From assembly GCF_000716715.1 (NCBI RefSeq), contig NZ_JNYJ01000036.1, forward strand, positions 1-64,000: 64,000 nt of DNA. Reading direction: 5' to 3'. Positions within the stretch are counted from its first letter, which is position 1, and each line of letters starts with the position of its first letter. The DNA comes from Dactylosporangium aurantiacum (lineage in GTDB: Bacteria; Actinomycetota; Actinomycetes; Mycobacteriales; Micromonosporaceae). The notes beneath the pieces were generated by a model. The model had not been told where the DNA came from, did not search any database, and worked only from the letters and a program-made list of their open reading frames with translations. Below, piece by piece: positions 8,534-17,786 of the stretch. A program made the position numbers and the translations under genes.

Positions 8534-8695
8534 TCAGGTGGCGATGCTGCTGAAGAAGTCACCGAACCCCGTGCCGAGGCGGGTGATCAGGCCCAGCAGT
8601 CCCTGGGCGACGTTCGCCGCGGCCTGCGGGCGGAAGGCGATGAAGTAGATGAGGAACGCCCAGGCGGCGTAGGTCAGGATCTTCTTGACTGTCAT
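8534..8695 (-). CDS. Small single-span membrane protein
   Basis: A 53-residue protein, MTVKKILTYAAWAFLIYFIA at the N-terminus, with one strong transmembrane helix (about residues 6-20) followed by an amphipathic region ending in GFGDFFSSIAT. Short proteins of this shape are common and uncharacterised in actinobacteria. The internal ATG at 8695 is preferred over an upstream in-frame start (8740), which would add a proline/arginine-rich tail without homologous character. It lies just upstream of the tRNA pair on the same strand. Confidence 0.65.
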   Translation of the reverse strand: MTVKKILTYAAWAFLIYFIAFRPQAAANVAQGLLGLITRLGTGFGDFFSSIAT

Positions 8696-8854
8696 CGGTG
8701 CCCCGTGCGGTGTCGGTCGGTCAGGTGCCGGCCGGCGCACTACCCGCAGGCCACCACCCTAACCGCACTGAGGTCACAATCCGTGCGGACATCGGCCGGT
8801 GGGCACCGCCCGCGGCCGTTCCGCGCGCGGCGCCGGGTCGGTCATGATGGGCCC

Positions 8855-9973
8855 ATGGAAGCTCCGCTGGACCGGGCCGCGGTCGAGGCCGCGCTGCTGC
8901 CGTTCGGGTCGTCCCGCATGCTGCCCGCGCAGGCGTACACGGACCCGGCGGTGCTCGCGTGGGAGCGGCGGCACCTGTTCGCCGGCACGTGGACCTGCGT
9001 CGGCCGGGCCGGCGAGCTCGGCGAGGGCTGCACCCAGCGCGCGCCCACCGTCGGCGACGTGGGTGTCCTGCTGACGTTCGCCGCGGACGGCGCGGTGCGG
9101 GCCTTCGCCAACGTCTGCCGGCACCGGGCGCACGAGATCCTGCCCGACGGCGCGTCCAACGGGCGGCCGTCCGCGGTGTGCCCGTACCACGGCTGGGCCT
9201 TCCGCCTGGACGGCACCCTCGCGACGGCGCCCGGCATGGGCCCGCTCGACCCCGCGGAGCTCGGCCTCATCGAACTGCCCGCCGCCGTCTGGGAGGGCTG
9301 GCTGTTCGTCAACGCGGGCGCGCCGGCGGCGCCGTTCGAGGAGCACCTGGGCGCTCTGGACGGGCTGCTGCGGCCGTACCGGATGGGCGACCTGCACCTC
9401 GGCGCCCGCCACGAGTACCGGGTGGCCGCCAACTGGAAGGTGATGATCGACAACTACCACGAGTGCTACCACTGCCCGCTCATCCACCCCGAGCTGTGCA
9501 AGGTCTCGCCACCCACGTCCGGCGACAACTGGACCATGCCCGGCGCCTGGGTCGGCGGCTCGATGGACCTGCGCCCGCACGCCACCACCATGTCCTTCGA
9601 CGGCACCGGCCCGGGCAACTTCATCCCCGACGCCCCGCGCCGCACCGTCCTGTACGTGGGGCTGTTGCCCAACCTGCTGGTGTCCGCGCACCCCGACTAC
9701 GTGATGACGCACCGGCTGACCCCGCTCGAGCCGGGCCTGACCACGATCGAGTGCAGCTGGTTCTTCCCCGAGGGGACCACCGAGACCGCGTACGCCGTCG
9801 ACTTCTGGGACCTGACGAACCGCCAGGACTGGGCCGCCTGCGAGTCCGTGCAGCGCGGCCTGGGCTCGCCGCACTTCGTGCCGGGCCCACTCGCCCCGAA
9901 CGAGGACGCCGTGTACCAGTGGACGACCCTGGTCGCCGAGGCATACCTGGGCCGTGGCCTGCGGCTAACCTAG
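8855..9973 (+). CDS. Rieske non-heme iron oxygenase alpha subunit (GbcA-like)
   Basis: A 372-residue ring-hydroxylating oxygenase-type protein. The Rieske [2Fe-2S] ligands are C88, H90, C109 and H112 (CRHRAHEI and CPYHGW). The catalytic iron segment is DNYHECYHCPLIHPELC, with H206 and H211 as the expected histidine ligands. That segment and the following KVSPP closely resemble glycine betaine/proline betaine demethylating oxygenases, so N-demethylation of a quaternary amine is the best guess. No reductase gene is adjacent. CATGAT (8843-8848) lies six bases before the ATG: probably leaderless. It overlaps the convergent GNAT gene by nine bases. Confidence 0.88.
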   Translation: MEAPLDRAAVEAALLPFGSSRMLPAQAYTDPAVLAWERRHLFAGTWTCVGRAGELGEGCTQRAPTVGDVGVLLTFAADGAVRAFANVCRHRAHEILPDGASNGRPSAVCPYHGWAFRLDGTLATAPGMGPLDPAELGLIELPAAVWEGWLFVNAGAPAAPFEEHLGALDGLLRPYRMGDLHLGARHEYRVAANWKVMIDNYHECYHCPLIHPELCKVSPPTSGDNWTMPGAWVGGSMDLRPHATTMSFDGTGPGNFIPDAPRRTVLYVGLLPNLLVSAHPDYVMTHRLTPLEPGLTTIECSWFFPEGTTETAYAVDFWDLTNRQDWAACESVQRGLGSPHFVPGPLAPNEDAVYQWTTLVAEAYLGRGLRLT

Positions 9974-10480
9974 CTTCTTGGTCAGGGTCTCGAACGCCAG
10001 GTCGGCCCGCAACGGCCGGCCGAACCGCTCATCCCCGTACGGGAACGGCGACAGCTCCCCGGTGCGCACGAAGCCGCGCCGCTCGTACCAGGCGATGAGG
10101 TCGTCCCGCTGCACGATCACCGTCATCCGCAGCTCCCCGGCTCCCCACTCGTCCCGCGCGATCCGCTCCGCCTCGGCCAGCACCGCCCGCCCCAACCCGT
10201 TGCCCTGCTGCGCCGGGTCGACCGCGAACATGCCGAAGTAGCCGTACCCGTCGCGCCGCTCCAGCTGGCAGCACCCGACCACCCGCCCGTCCTGCTCCGC
10301 CACCAGCACGAACGTGTCGTCGATCGCCGCCCGCACCATCTGCGGGTCGGCCCGCTGCCCTTCCAGCAGATCGGCCTCCGTCGTCCACCCGGCCCGGCTG
10401 GCATCTCCCCGGTACGCCGACTGCACCAGCGCCACCACGGCGGGAACGTCAGAGGTACGAGCAGCACGGAAGGTCACCAT
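9965..10480 (-). CDS. GNAT family N-acetyltransferase
   Basis: A 171-residue acetyltransferase with the acetyl-CoA loop FGMFAVDPAQQGNGLGRAVL (about residues 84-103) and the C-terminal AWYERRGFVRTGEL. The substrate is not predictable. The promoter is unusually good: CATAAT (complement of 10487-10492) ends six bases before the ATG, with no ribosome binding site, so the message is probably leaderless. Confidence 0.9.
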   Translation of the reverse strand: MVTFRAARTSDVPAVVALVQSAYRGDASRAGWTTEADLLEGQRADPQMVRAAIDDTFVLVAEQDGRVVGCCQLERRDGYGYFGMFAVDPAQQGNGLGRAVLAEAERIARDEWGAGELRMTVIVQRDDLIAWYERRGFVRTGELSPFPYGDERFGRPLRADLAFETLTKKLG

Positions 10481-10536
10481 GCCCGCATTATGGTCGACAC
10501 CAGGATCACCCCGTCCACCCGCCGCCGGGAGCCGCC

Positions 10537-11574
10537 ATGCCGCTGTACGAGATCGAGGGCGACGGCCTGCGCCGCCACGAGGCGGCCCAGTTCAACGCGC
10601 TGGGCCTCTACGAACGCGCCGACCTGCAACGCCTACTGCGCGACGACATCAGGGTCCTGGCGCCGGACCTGCTCGTCATCGCCGAGGAGTTCGGCAGCTG
10701 GGAGAACTCCCGCCGCCGGATCGACCTGCTCGCCATCGACAAGGTCGGCCGTCTCGTCGTCATCGAGCTCAAGCGCACCGACGACGGCGGCCACATGGAG
10801 CTGCAGGCGCTGCGCTACGCGGCCATGATCGCGGCGATGAGCTTCGACGAGGTCGTCTCGACCTACGAGGCACACCTGGCCCGCACCGCCCCCGACGCCG
10901 ACGTCGACGCGCTCGGCACCCTGCTGAGCTGGCTCGACGTCGCCGGTGAGGTGCCCGCTATCTCGTCCGACGTGCGCATCATGCTCGTGTCGGCCGACTT
11001 CGGCCGCGAGCTGACCACGACCGTGCTGTGGCTCAACCGGTTCGTCGGGATGGACATCCGGTGCGTGCGGCTCATCCCGTACGCGATCGACGGGCGCGTC
11101 CTGCTCGACATCCAGCAGGTCATCCCGCTGCCCGAGGCCGGCGACTACCAGGTCCGGACCCTGCAGAAGTCCGCCACGCAGGAGCGCCACGGCACCGACA
11201 GCCGGGACTGGACCCGCTACCACATCATCGTCGACGGCGAGGAGTCCGCCGACCTCAACAAGCGCAATGCCGTCCGGACGATGATCCAGCGCCTGGTGGA
11301 GCGCGGGGTCCCGGCCGCGGCGATCGGCGGGCGCCTCACCCCCGGCCGGTTCCGCCCGCTGACCGGCGAGCACCGCGGCGACGCGGACGTGCAGGCGGCC
11401 CTGGCCGAGCAGTACCCGGGGGTCGAGGTGCGGGCCTGGTTCACCGAGCACGCGATCGTGCAGGACGGCAGGACCTGGGTCGTGCGGCGGATCTGGGGAC
11501 GGGCCACGGAGCCGACGCTCACCGCCCTGCGCGACGCGTTCCCCGAGGCGAAGGTGTCGTTCCGGGCCGCCTGA
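10537..11574 (+). CDS. DUF91/NucS-like PD-(D/E)XK nuclease-fold protein
   Basis: A 345-residue protein. The N-terminal half carries a restriction-endonuclease-like core: D63 in RRIDLLAID, then E77 and K79 in VVIELKR, with Q98-type helix downstream (MELQALRYAAM). This spacing matches the DUF91/NucS family of structure- or mismatch-specific endonucleases. The C-terminal ~140 residues (after YHIIVDGEESADLNKRNAVR) are a separate domain I do not recognise. GGGAG five bases before the ATG supports the start. It stands alone between convergent genes; a role in repair or defence is inference. Confidence 0.78.
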   Translation: MPLYEIEGDGLRRHEAAQFNALGLYERADLQRLLRDDIRVLAPDLLVIAEEFGSWENSRRRIDLLAIDKVGRLVVIELKRTDDGGHMELQALRYAAMIAAMSFDEVVSTYEAHLARTAPDADVDALGTLLSWLDVAGEVPAISSDVRIMLVSADFGRELTTTVLWLNRFVGMDIRCVRLIPYAIDGRVLLDIQQVIPLPEAGDYQVRTLQKSATQERHGTDSRDWTRYHIIVDGEESADLNKRNAVRTMIQRLVERGVPAAAIGGRLTPGRFRPLTGEHRGDADVQAALAEQYPGVEVRAWFTEHAIVQDGRTWVVRRIWGRATEPTLTALRDAFPEAKVSFRAA

Positions 11575-11580
11575 CGGCGG

Positions 11581-12069
11581 TCAGCAGCGCTGGGGGGTCC
11601 GGGTCACGGTGACCGGGACCTCGGTGTCGTCCGGGCCGGGGACGGGCGGGACGGCGACGAGGCGGTACGGGCGGGACACGACGGCCGCGCCGCCGCAGCT
11701 GCCGGCGACGGTGATCGTGACCGCCACCTGGGGCCGGCCCCCGGTGACGGACGGCGCGACGTCGGTGATCGCCATCGCCGGCGGGCCGGCCGCGACGTAC
11801 AGGACCCGTTCGGCGCCGAAGTCGACCGGCGGCGGTGACGGCGGCGGGTACCGGCCGGCCTGGACGCGCTGCCAGGTCCGGGTCCAGGTGTCCGGGGTCG
11901 CGATCAGGCGGGCGGTGACCACGCCGGTGGGGACCTGGTCGGGGGTGGTCTGTGCCTGGTCGAGCAGGCGGGTCGGCAGGGCCGGCGAGGGCGGGTCGGC
12001 GCGCCGGCCGGCGCATCCGGTGGATGCGCCGGCCAGGACGAGCACGAGCGGCAGCAGGACTCCTCTCAA
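11581..12069 (-). CDS. Lipoprotein with a PrcB-like C-terminal domain
   Basis: A 162-residue predicted lipoprotein: a short hydrophobic signal ends at a lipobox with Cys at residue 19 (LAGASTGC). The C-terminal half ([20 protein letters not shown] to [10 protein letters not shown]) follows the pattern of the PrcB family, named for a protease-complex subunit. The first in-frame start is a TTG at 12069 overlapping the TGA of the subtilase gene (TTGA). This suggests translational coupling, though no good ribosome binding site is seen. Being next to a protease, it could chaperone, anchor or inhibit it; this is inference. Confidence 0.6.
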   Translation of the reverse strand: MRGVLLPLVLVLAGASTGCAGRRADPPSPALPTRLLDQAQTTPDQVPTGVVTARLIATPDTWTRTWQRVQAGRYPPPSPPPVDFGAERVLYVAAGPPAMAITDVAPSVTGGRPQVAVTITVAGSCGGAAVVSRPYRLVAVPPVPGPDDTEVPVTVTRTPQRC

Positions 12070-15000
12070 CGGAGCTGGATGTTGTCGAAGGCCACGACGG
12101 AGTCGTAGATGGCGTCGCCGCGGTCGCTGATGACGAGGCTGAAGGTCGAGACACCGGCCAGGTCGGCGATGGGGACCGTGATGCTGGCGGTCTTCCAGCC
12201 GGACTGGCCGACGGTGGTGTCGCCGCCGGGGAAGTCGATGCCGGTGATCGGGGTCCACCCGGTGGTGTTCACCGTTTCGACCGCGATCGGGATCTCGGTG
12301 CCCGACGGCGTGACGAGTTTGATCGTCAGGTCGTCGTTGTACTGGGTGCCGACGTACTCGGGGTACTCCTCGGTCAGGTAGTCGTACTGGAACCGCAGCT
12401 TCAAATCCTCGTCGCCGGGGATCACCCGGAACTGCCTGGTCAGGCTGGACGTCGTCACCGCTCCGCCGGGGCCGGTGCTGATCAGCGCCATGCTCCGGCT
12501 GCCGTCGGTGGGCCGGACCGGGCCGAGGGCCGAGCGGATGGACGCGGTGCCGGTGGTCTGCCAGCCGTCGAACGAGCCCACCTCGAAGCCGGCGTTGAAG
12601 ACGGCGTTGAAGACGTCCAGCCGGCCCTGCCCGATGGTCTTGTCGGGCAGCGGCTTGGCGGTCTGCAGCAGCCTGGTGCGCACGGCCGACTCGGACCAGT
12701 CGGCGTGCTCGGACCGCAGCAGCGCGGCCGCGCCGGCCACCAGTGGCGTCGCCTGCGAGGTGCCGTCCACCGCGCAGTAGTCGACCGAGCCGCACATCGC
12801 CGACGGCTTCGGCACCGTGGACAGGATGTCGACGCCGGGCGCGGCGATGTCGACCCAGTCGCCGTAGTTGGAGAAGCCGGCCCGGCCGTCGGTGCGGGTC
12901 GTCGCGGCGACGGTCAGGTTCGGCACGTAGTAGTCCCGGCCGAACAGCCCGAACCACGACGAGAAGTGCTCGTTGTTGTAGGCGCCGGGGTAGGACTTGG
13001 TGCTGCTGTTGTTGTTGCCGGCGGCGATCACGACGACCCGGTCCGCCTGGTACGCCCGGGACAGCGCCTTGACGACGGCCTCGTCGCGGGGGTAGTTGCC
13101 GACGCTCATGCTGATCACCTGGGCGCCGTGGCTGACGGCGTGGTCGATCGCCGCGGCGAGGTGCGCGTTGTCGCCGTGGCCCGTGTCGTCCAGGGCCTTC
13201 TCGATGTACAGGCGGCAGCCCCAGCAGGCGCCGGCGACGCCGGTGGCGTTGTCGCCGTTGGCCGCGATGATCCCGGCCACGTGGGTGCCGTGGCCGTGCC
13301 GGTCGGTGTAGTCGGCGCTGTTGTCGAGCTGGTTCCAGCCGCCGGCGATCCGGCCGGCCAGGTCGGCGTGCGGCACGGCGCCGGTGTCGATGACGCCGAC
13401 CGTGACCGCTCTGGTCTTGCCCTGCGTGACCACCCACGCCTCGTCGGCGCGGGCCTTGGCCGGGGCCCACTGCTGGCCGTACAGCTGGTCGTCGGGGATC
13501 ACCTCGGCGATGCCGCCCTGCCCGTTGCCCTCGGTGCCGATGACGTGCGGCTGGCCGGCGAGCTGTTCGAGCCTGGTCCTGAGCTGGGCGACCGATCCGG
13601 CGGCCGGGAACCGGACCTGCCAGACGCGCAGCCCGGCCAGGTACCCGCCGAGCTGCCCACCGGCGGCCTGCACCGCGGCGGCGACGTCGGCCGGGGTCGC
13701 GGCGTCGTCGAAGGTCACGAGGGCCTCGTCCGGCCGGTACCGGTCGCCGGTCGCCGGGTCGGTGACCGGCGCCGCCTGGGTCGCCGCGGCGACGGTCAGC
13801 GGGAACCCGGCGGGCAGGACCTGGACGGTGAACGGCGCGCTCTGCGCGGGGGCGCCGTTGACGGTGGCGTCGAGCTGCAGCACGACCGCTCCGGCCGGGG
13901 CGTTGAAGGTGAAGGTCGCCGCGTAGGCGCCGTCGCCCGCGGTGACGTCGCCGCCGGCGCCGCCGTCGGCGAGGGTGCCGAGCTGGGTCCGCTGGTCGCC
14001 GTCGACCCGGAAGACCTGGACCGGGCCGTCGACGGTGCCGGCGGGCACGGTGGACACGACGACCGGCGTCGCGGTGGACGCGGTGATCGCGGCCGGGTCG
14101 GTGAGGCCGACCAGGGCGGCCTTCTGCCCGGCGGGTTCGACGACCGTCGCCGCCTTGGTCTCGACGCTGGTCAGCTGGGTGCCGGTGGCGTCGGTGTACC
14201 GGACCACGGCGCGGTTGACGATCTGCCCGGACGCGGTGGCCGGCAGCGGGAACGTGGCGAAGCCGGCGAGGGTGATCTGCTCGCCGGGGGCGAGGTCCGG
14301 TTGCGGCGGCGTGACCTCCTGGGTCGTGCCGTCGGGCAGGGTGTCCACCACGAGCAGGGTGTGCGCCGCCGCGTCGGCGCCGGTGAACTGCACGTCCTTG
14401 CGGGTCACGGCGGCGTTGTCGGCGGCCTCGAGGGTGACGTGCGAGGCGAGCCGGAACTGGCCGCACGAGCCGCCGCCGGTGCACGCCTCGACCGCGGCCC
14501 GGTCGGCGTCGGACAGGATCGGGAAGAAGCGGAACGGCACCGCGCGGGTGGCGTCGCCGGGCACGGCGAACGGCGCGGGTTGCGGGTATTCGACGCTGCC
14601 GTAGGTGGCCTGGGCCGGCACGGCGCAGCCGCTCGCGGCGCCGCCGGGGCAGCCGGCCGGTGCGGACGTGGCGCCGTCGGCGACGCTCTGACCGGCCGCC
14701 GACGGGAACACGGTCCACGCGCCGGTCGGGGTGGCCCGGTGCTCCAGCCAGATCGTGACGCCCAGGACGCAGGCCGCGCCGGGTGTCGCGTCGGTGCAGA
14801 GGCTGTCCTGGCCGGGCTGCGGCGTGGCGAGGTTCTTCAGGTCGAGGGTGCCGGCGACCGTGATCGACGGCTGCGCGCAGGCGCCGCTGGGGTCGTTGCG
14901 GACCTCGAGGTCGTACGTGATGGTCGCGCCGCCGGTGGCCACGGTGGCGTCGGCGGACTTGACCGCGCTCACCGACGGCCGGCAGCCGTCCACGTTCAGG

Positions 15001-15971
15001 GCCTCGCTGAGCAGGCCGGTGACCGGGGTGACGGTGACCGTCACGGTCGCCTGGGCGCAGGCGCCCTTGGTGTCGCAGAGCTGGTAGGTGAAGGTGTCCG
15101 TGCCGGCGAAGCCGGCGGCGGGGGTGTAGCGCACGGTGCCGCCGGCCTCGACCGCGGTGCTGCCGTGCGCCGGCTGCGTGACGACCGCCAGGGTGGCCAG
15201 GGCGAGGGTGCCGTCGGGATCGACGTCGTTGGCGGTGACCTGGACGGACACCGCGACCCCGGCGCTCGTGACGGCGGTGTCGGCGCCGAGCACGGGTGGC
15301 TGGTTGCCGGGTCCGGGCGTCTTCTCGCAGCGGAGCCGGGTCTCGGCGTCGCAGGCGTCGGTGCCCGCGCCGCCGTCGGCCCGGTCCTTGCCGGCGTCGC
15401 CGCGCAGCGTGTCCGCGCCGGCGCCGCCGCCGAGCCAGTCGTCGCCGCCGCCGCCGCTGACCAGGTCGGCGCCCGCGCCGCCGTCCAGGTAGTCGGTGCC
15501 GTCGCCGCCGGACAGCACGTCCGCGCCGACCCCGCCGTTGAGCACGTCCCGGCCGGCGTCGCCGTCGAGCAGGTCGTCGCCGCTGCCGCCGGACAGCAGG
15601 TCGTTGCCGTCGCCGCCGGCGGCCGTGTCGCTGCCCTGGCCGCCGATCAGCAGGTCGTTGCCGGGGCCGCCGAGCAGGCGGTCGGCGCCGACCCCGCCGT
15701 CGAGCACGTCGGCGCCGGCGTCGCCGCAGATCAGATCGGCGCCGCCGTTGCCGTGCACGATGTCGTTGCCGGCCAGCGCCACGATGACGTCCGGACCGGG
15801 GGTGCCGACGAGCACGTCACGGCCTGCGGTGCCGACGATGGTGGCCGGCCGGCCATCGCAGGTCGGCGGTGGTGCGGCCGTCGCCGCCGTGCCCACCCCG
15901 CCGAGCGCGCCGAGCACCATCAGTACGACCGCGCCTGCACGCTGTAATCGCCGTAATCGCCGAACCTTCAC
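12066..15971 (-). CDS. Secreted RTX-repeat subtilase (S8), 1301 residues
   Basis: Order of parts: signal peptide (1-33, ending AATAA), about 18 RTX-type nonapeptide repeats of the GGxGxDxL form (about 43-205) expected to bind calcium, a cadherin-like/Ig repeat (about 228-315), a long DUF11/Ig-like region with several Cys, a fervidolysin-type N-propeptide-like segment (about 735-815), the S8 catalytic domain (D862 in VIDTG, H894 in HGTHVAG, S1072 in GTSQATP), and a C-terminal beta-sandwich (about 1125-1301). GTG at 15971 follows GGAGGG. It is presumably an extracellular protease. RTX repeats at the N-terminus rather than the C-terminus are unusual. Confidence 0.92.
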   Translation of the reverse strand: MKVRRLRRLQRAGAVVLMVLGALGGVGTAATAAPPPTCDGRPATIVGTAGRDVLVGTPGPDVIVALAGNDIVHGNGGADLICGDAGADVLDGGVGADRLLGGPGNDLLIGGQGSDTAAGGDGNDLLSGGSGDDLLDGDAGRDVLNGGVGADVLSGGDGTDYLDGGAGADLVSGGGGDDWLGGGAGADTLRGDAGKDRADGGAGTDACDAETRLRCEKTPGPGNQPPVLGADTAVTSAGVAVSVQVTANDVDPDGTLALATLAVVTQPAHGSTAVEAGGTVRYTPAAGFAGTDTFTYQLCDTKGACAQATVTVTVTPVTGLLSEALNVDGCRPSVSAVKSADATVATGGATITYDLEVRNDPSGACAQPSITVAGTLDLKNLATPQPGQDSLCTDATPGAACVLGVTIWLEHRATPTGAWTVFPSAAGQSVADGATSAPAGCPGGAASGCAVPAQATYGSVEYPQPAPFAVPGDATRAVPFRFFPILSDADRAAVEACTGGGSCGQFRLASHVTLEAADNAAVTRKDVQFTGADAAAHTLLVVDTLPDGTTQEVTPPQPDLAPGEQITLAGFATFPLPATASGQIVNRAVVRYTDATGTQLTSVETKAATVVEPAGQKAALVGLTDPAAITASTATPVVVSTVPAGTVDGPVQVFRVDGDQRTQLGTLADGGAGGDVTAGDGAYAATFTFNAPAGAVVLQLDATVNGAPAQSAPFTVQVLPAGFPLTVAAATQAAPVTDPATGDRYRPDEALVTFDDAATPADVAAAVQAAGGQLGGYLAGLRVWQVRFPAAGSVAQLRTRLEQLAGQPHVIGTEGNGQGGIAEVIPDDQLYGQQWAPAKARADEAWVVTQGKTRAVTVGVIDTGAVPHADLAGRIAGGWNQLDNSADYTDRHGHGTHVAGIIAANGDNATGVAGACWGCRLYIEKALDDTGHGDNAHLAAAIDHAVSHGAQVISMSVGNYPRDEAVVKALSRAYQADRVVVIAAGNNNSSTKSYPGAYNNEHFSSWFGLFGRDYYVPNLTVAATTRTDGRAGFSNYGDWVDIAAPGVDILSTVPKPSAMCGSVDYCAVDGTSQATPLVAGAAALLRSEHADWSESAVRTRLLQTAKPLPDKTIGQGRLDVFNAVFNAGFEVGSFDGWQTTGTASIRSALGPVRPTDGSRSMALISTGPGGAVTTSSLTRQFRVIPGDEDLKLRFQYDYLTEEYPEYVGTQYNDDLTIKLVTPSGTEIPIAVETVNTTGWTPITGIDFPGGDTTVGQSGWKTASITVPIADLAGVSTFSLVISDRGDAIYDSVVAFDNIQLR

Positions 15972-16283
15972 GAGCGTCCCTCCATCCCCGGGTGTCCGTC
16001 GAAGTCACTGTGAGCGTTGGGCTACTCGGCGTAGTACCGCCGATCCGACCGGCTGTGCGGACCGACGCACAGCGATGGCGTCCGGACGGTCGCGCCCGAC
16101 GCCCGTTCGAGCGAACCCGATCGGGGCCGCCCGGCGGATCGCCTATCCTCGACAGCGGCGCCCGGGGCGCCGGCGGTCCGCGCGAAGGGCTCAGCCCACC
16201 TGGAAGCTCTCAGCAGTGCCGGTGTCGACCCTCCTTTCCGGCCTGAGCATGCGGACGCCAGGCATCCGGACAAGGAGGCATCC
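15972..16283. other. 312-base divergent spacer with one palindrome
   Basis: This lies between the RTX-subtilase (minus) and the ankyrin-like gene (plus). GCTGTGCG and CGCACAGC (16052-16073) are perfect 8-bp arms around six bases, a shape fit for a dimeric repressor and close enough to the protease gene to control it. TATCCT at 16144-16149 could be a -10 for the plus-strand gene. I see no coding sequence. Confidence 0.55.
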
Positions 16284-17681
16284 GTGCCGATCCGCCGTCT
16301 CCCCGACAACCCCGACCTCGAGCACCTGCGCAACCAGGCGAAGACCCTGCAGCGGCAGGTCCGTGCCGGCGACCAGCGGGCCGTCGACCTGGTGCGGGAG
16401 CTCCATCCGCGCCCGCCGCAGGCGTTGCGCCGGGCCGACGCGCTGCTGGTCGTCGCGCGGTCCTACGGGTTCGCCAGCTGGCCGGCGCTGCGGGCGACCC
16501 TCGACGTCATCGACCGGTACACCAGGTCGCCGCACCGGCAGGCGGCCACCGGCGGCACCGACGAGTTCCTGCTGCTGGCCTGCCTCACGTACAGCCATGA
16601 CGACCCCGGCAGGTGGGCGCGGGCGCGGCGGATGCTCACCGAGCACCCCGAGCTGGCCGGGCACTCGATCCACACGGCCGCCGCGGTCGGGGACGTGGCG
16701 GCGGCCCGGCGCATGCTGGACGGCGATCCGGGTCTGGCGAACCGGCAGGGCGGACCGCACCGGTGGGAGCCGCTGCTGTACCTGGCGTACTCGCGCATCG
16801 ACAGCACTGTCCCGGGACATTCGACGCTCGAGGTGGCCCGGCTGCTGCTGGAGCGGGGCGCCGATCCGGCCGCGGGGTTCCTGTGGGACGGGCTGCGCTC
16901 CCCGTTCACCGCGCTGACCGGGGCGTTCGGCGGTGGGGAGGGCGCGCCGCCGCCGCACCAGTTCCGGCTGGAGCTGGCCGAGCTGCTGCTCGACGCGGGC
17001 GCCGACGCGAACGACAGCCAGGCGCTGTACAACTGCGGCCTGCAGCCCGAGGACGACGCGCACCTGCGCCTGCTGCTGCGGCACGGGCTGGGGCGCGGCG
17101 ACGGCGGGGTGTGGCACCGGCGGCTCGGGCACACCCACCCGACCCCCGCCGAGCTGCTGCAGGACGAGCTGATCAAGGCGGCGCGGCAGGACCGGACGGA
17201 CCGGTACCGGCTGCTGCTGGACCACGGCGCCGACCCGCACGGGGTGGGCACCGGACATCCCGTGCACGAGGGCCGCACCGCGCACGAGTGGGCCACGCTG
17301 TTCGGGCACGGTGACGACCCCGACCCGGTGCTGCGGTTCCTCGGCGCCTGCCTGCGCGCCGACGAGAAGACCGCCCGCGAGCTGCGCAGCGACGCGGCGG
17401 TCGCGTACCGGCCGCAGCACCTCGTCACCGCCGCCGAGCAGGGCCGCACCGCGGCGGTGCGGCTGATGGCCGGGCTGGGCTTCGACGTGCGGGGCATGGC
17501 GCTGCACCAGGCGGCGTTCCACGGGCACCTCGACACGGTCCGGGCGCTGGTGGAGCTGGGCGCCGACCCGGACCGCACGGATCCCCGGTTCCAGGCCACG
17601 CCGCGGGGCTGGGCGGAGCACAACCACCAGTGGGCGGTGGCGCGGTACCTGGCGACCGTGGAACGTTCGCGCCCGCGCTAG
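16284..17681 (+). CDS. Ankyrin-repeat protein
   Basis: A 465-residue soluble protein. The N-terminus (LPDNPDLEHLRNQAKTLQRQVRAGD, then SYGFASWPALRATLDV) is the typical opening of actinobacterial ankyrin proteins that begin with a short helical module. Ankyrin-like units follow across the length (ARRMLDGDPGLANRQGG; LEVARLLLERGADP; ALHQAAFHGHLDTVRALVELGADPDRTDP). They probably mediate protein binding; the partner is unknown. GTG at 16284 is supported by AAGGAGG at 16272-16278. Confidence 0.82.
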   Translation: MPIRRLPDNPDLEHLRNQAKTLQRQVRAGDQRAVDLVRELHPRPPQALRRADALLVVARSYGFASWPALRATLDVIDRYTRSPHRQAATGGTDEFLLLACLTYSHDDPGRWARARRMLTEHPELAGHSIHTAAAVGDVAAARRMLDGDPGLANRQGGPHRWEPLLYLAYSRIDSTVPGHSTLEVARLLLERGADPAAGFLWDGLRSPFTALTGAFGGGEGAPPPHQFRLELAELLLDAGADANDSQALYNCGLQPEDDAHLRLLLRHGLGRGDGGVWHRRLGHTHPTPAELLQDELIKAARQDRTDRYRLLLDHGADPHGVGTGHPVHEGRTAHEWATLFGHGDDPDPVLRFLGACLRADEKTARELRSDAAVAYRPQHLVTAAEQGRTAAVRLMAGLGFDVRGMALHQAAFHGHLDTVRALVELGADPDRTDPRFQATPRGWAEHNHQWAVARYLATVERSRPR

Positions 17682-17687
17682 ACATCA

Positions 17688-17712
17688 ACGGTGGTCACAC
17701 GCCGACCACTGT
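17688..17712 (+). terminator. Stem-loop after the ankyrin gene
   Basis: ACGGTGGTC and GACCACTGT form a 9-bp stem with one G-U pair and a 7-base loop, starting six bases after the stop codon. There is no T-run. Its 3' edge touches the first LacI-type operator of the next gene. Confidence 0.45.
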
Positions 17713-17762
17713 CGAAGCGCTTGACACGGTCCCGGGACATTTCCAGCATGGGAGCGCTTCCA
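17712..17762 (+). promoter_or_regulatory. Promoter with two LacI-type operators (CebR-like)
   Basis: TTGACA (17721-17726), 17 bases and CAGCAT (17744-17749) form a candidate promoter. TGGGAGCGCTTCCA (17749-17762) differs at one base from the CebR operator TGGGAGCGCTCCCA, known from cellulose-responsive actinobacterial genes, and overlaps the start of transcription. A second CG-centred half-palindrome, TCGAAGCGCTTGA (17712-17724), overlaps the -35. This layout predicts repression of the CBM2 hydrolase until a sugar inducer appears. Confidence 0.75.
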
Positions 17763-17786
17763 TCCATGTCTCCCGATTGGACCGCC

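Noticed and set aside
15320-15830. Regular DNA repeats that might be a tandem-repeat or CRISPR-like array
   Set aside because: They encode the RTX nonapeptide repeats of the subtilase; periodicity is that of coding repeats, with no spacers.
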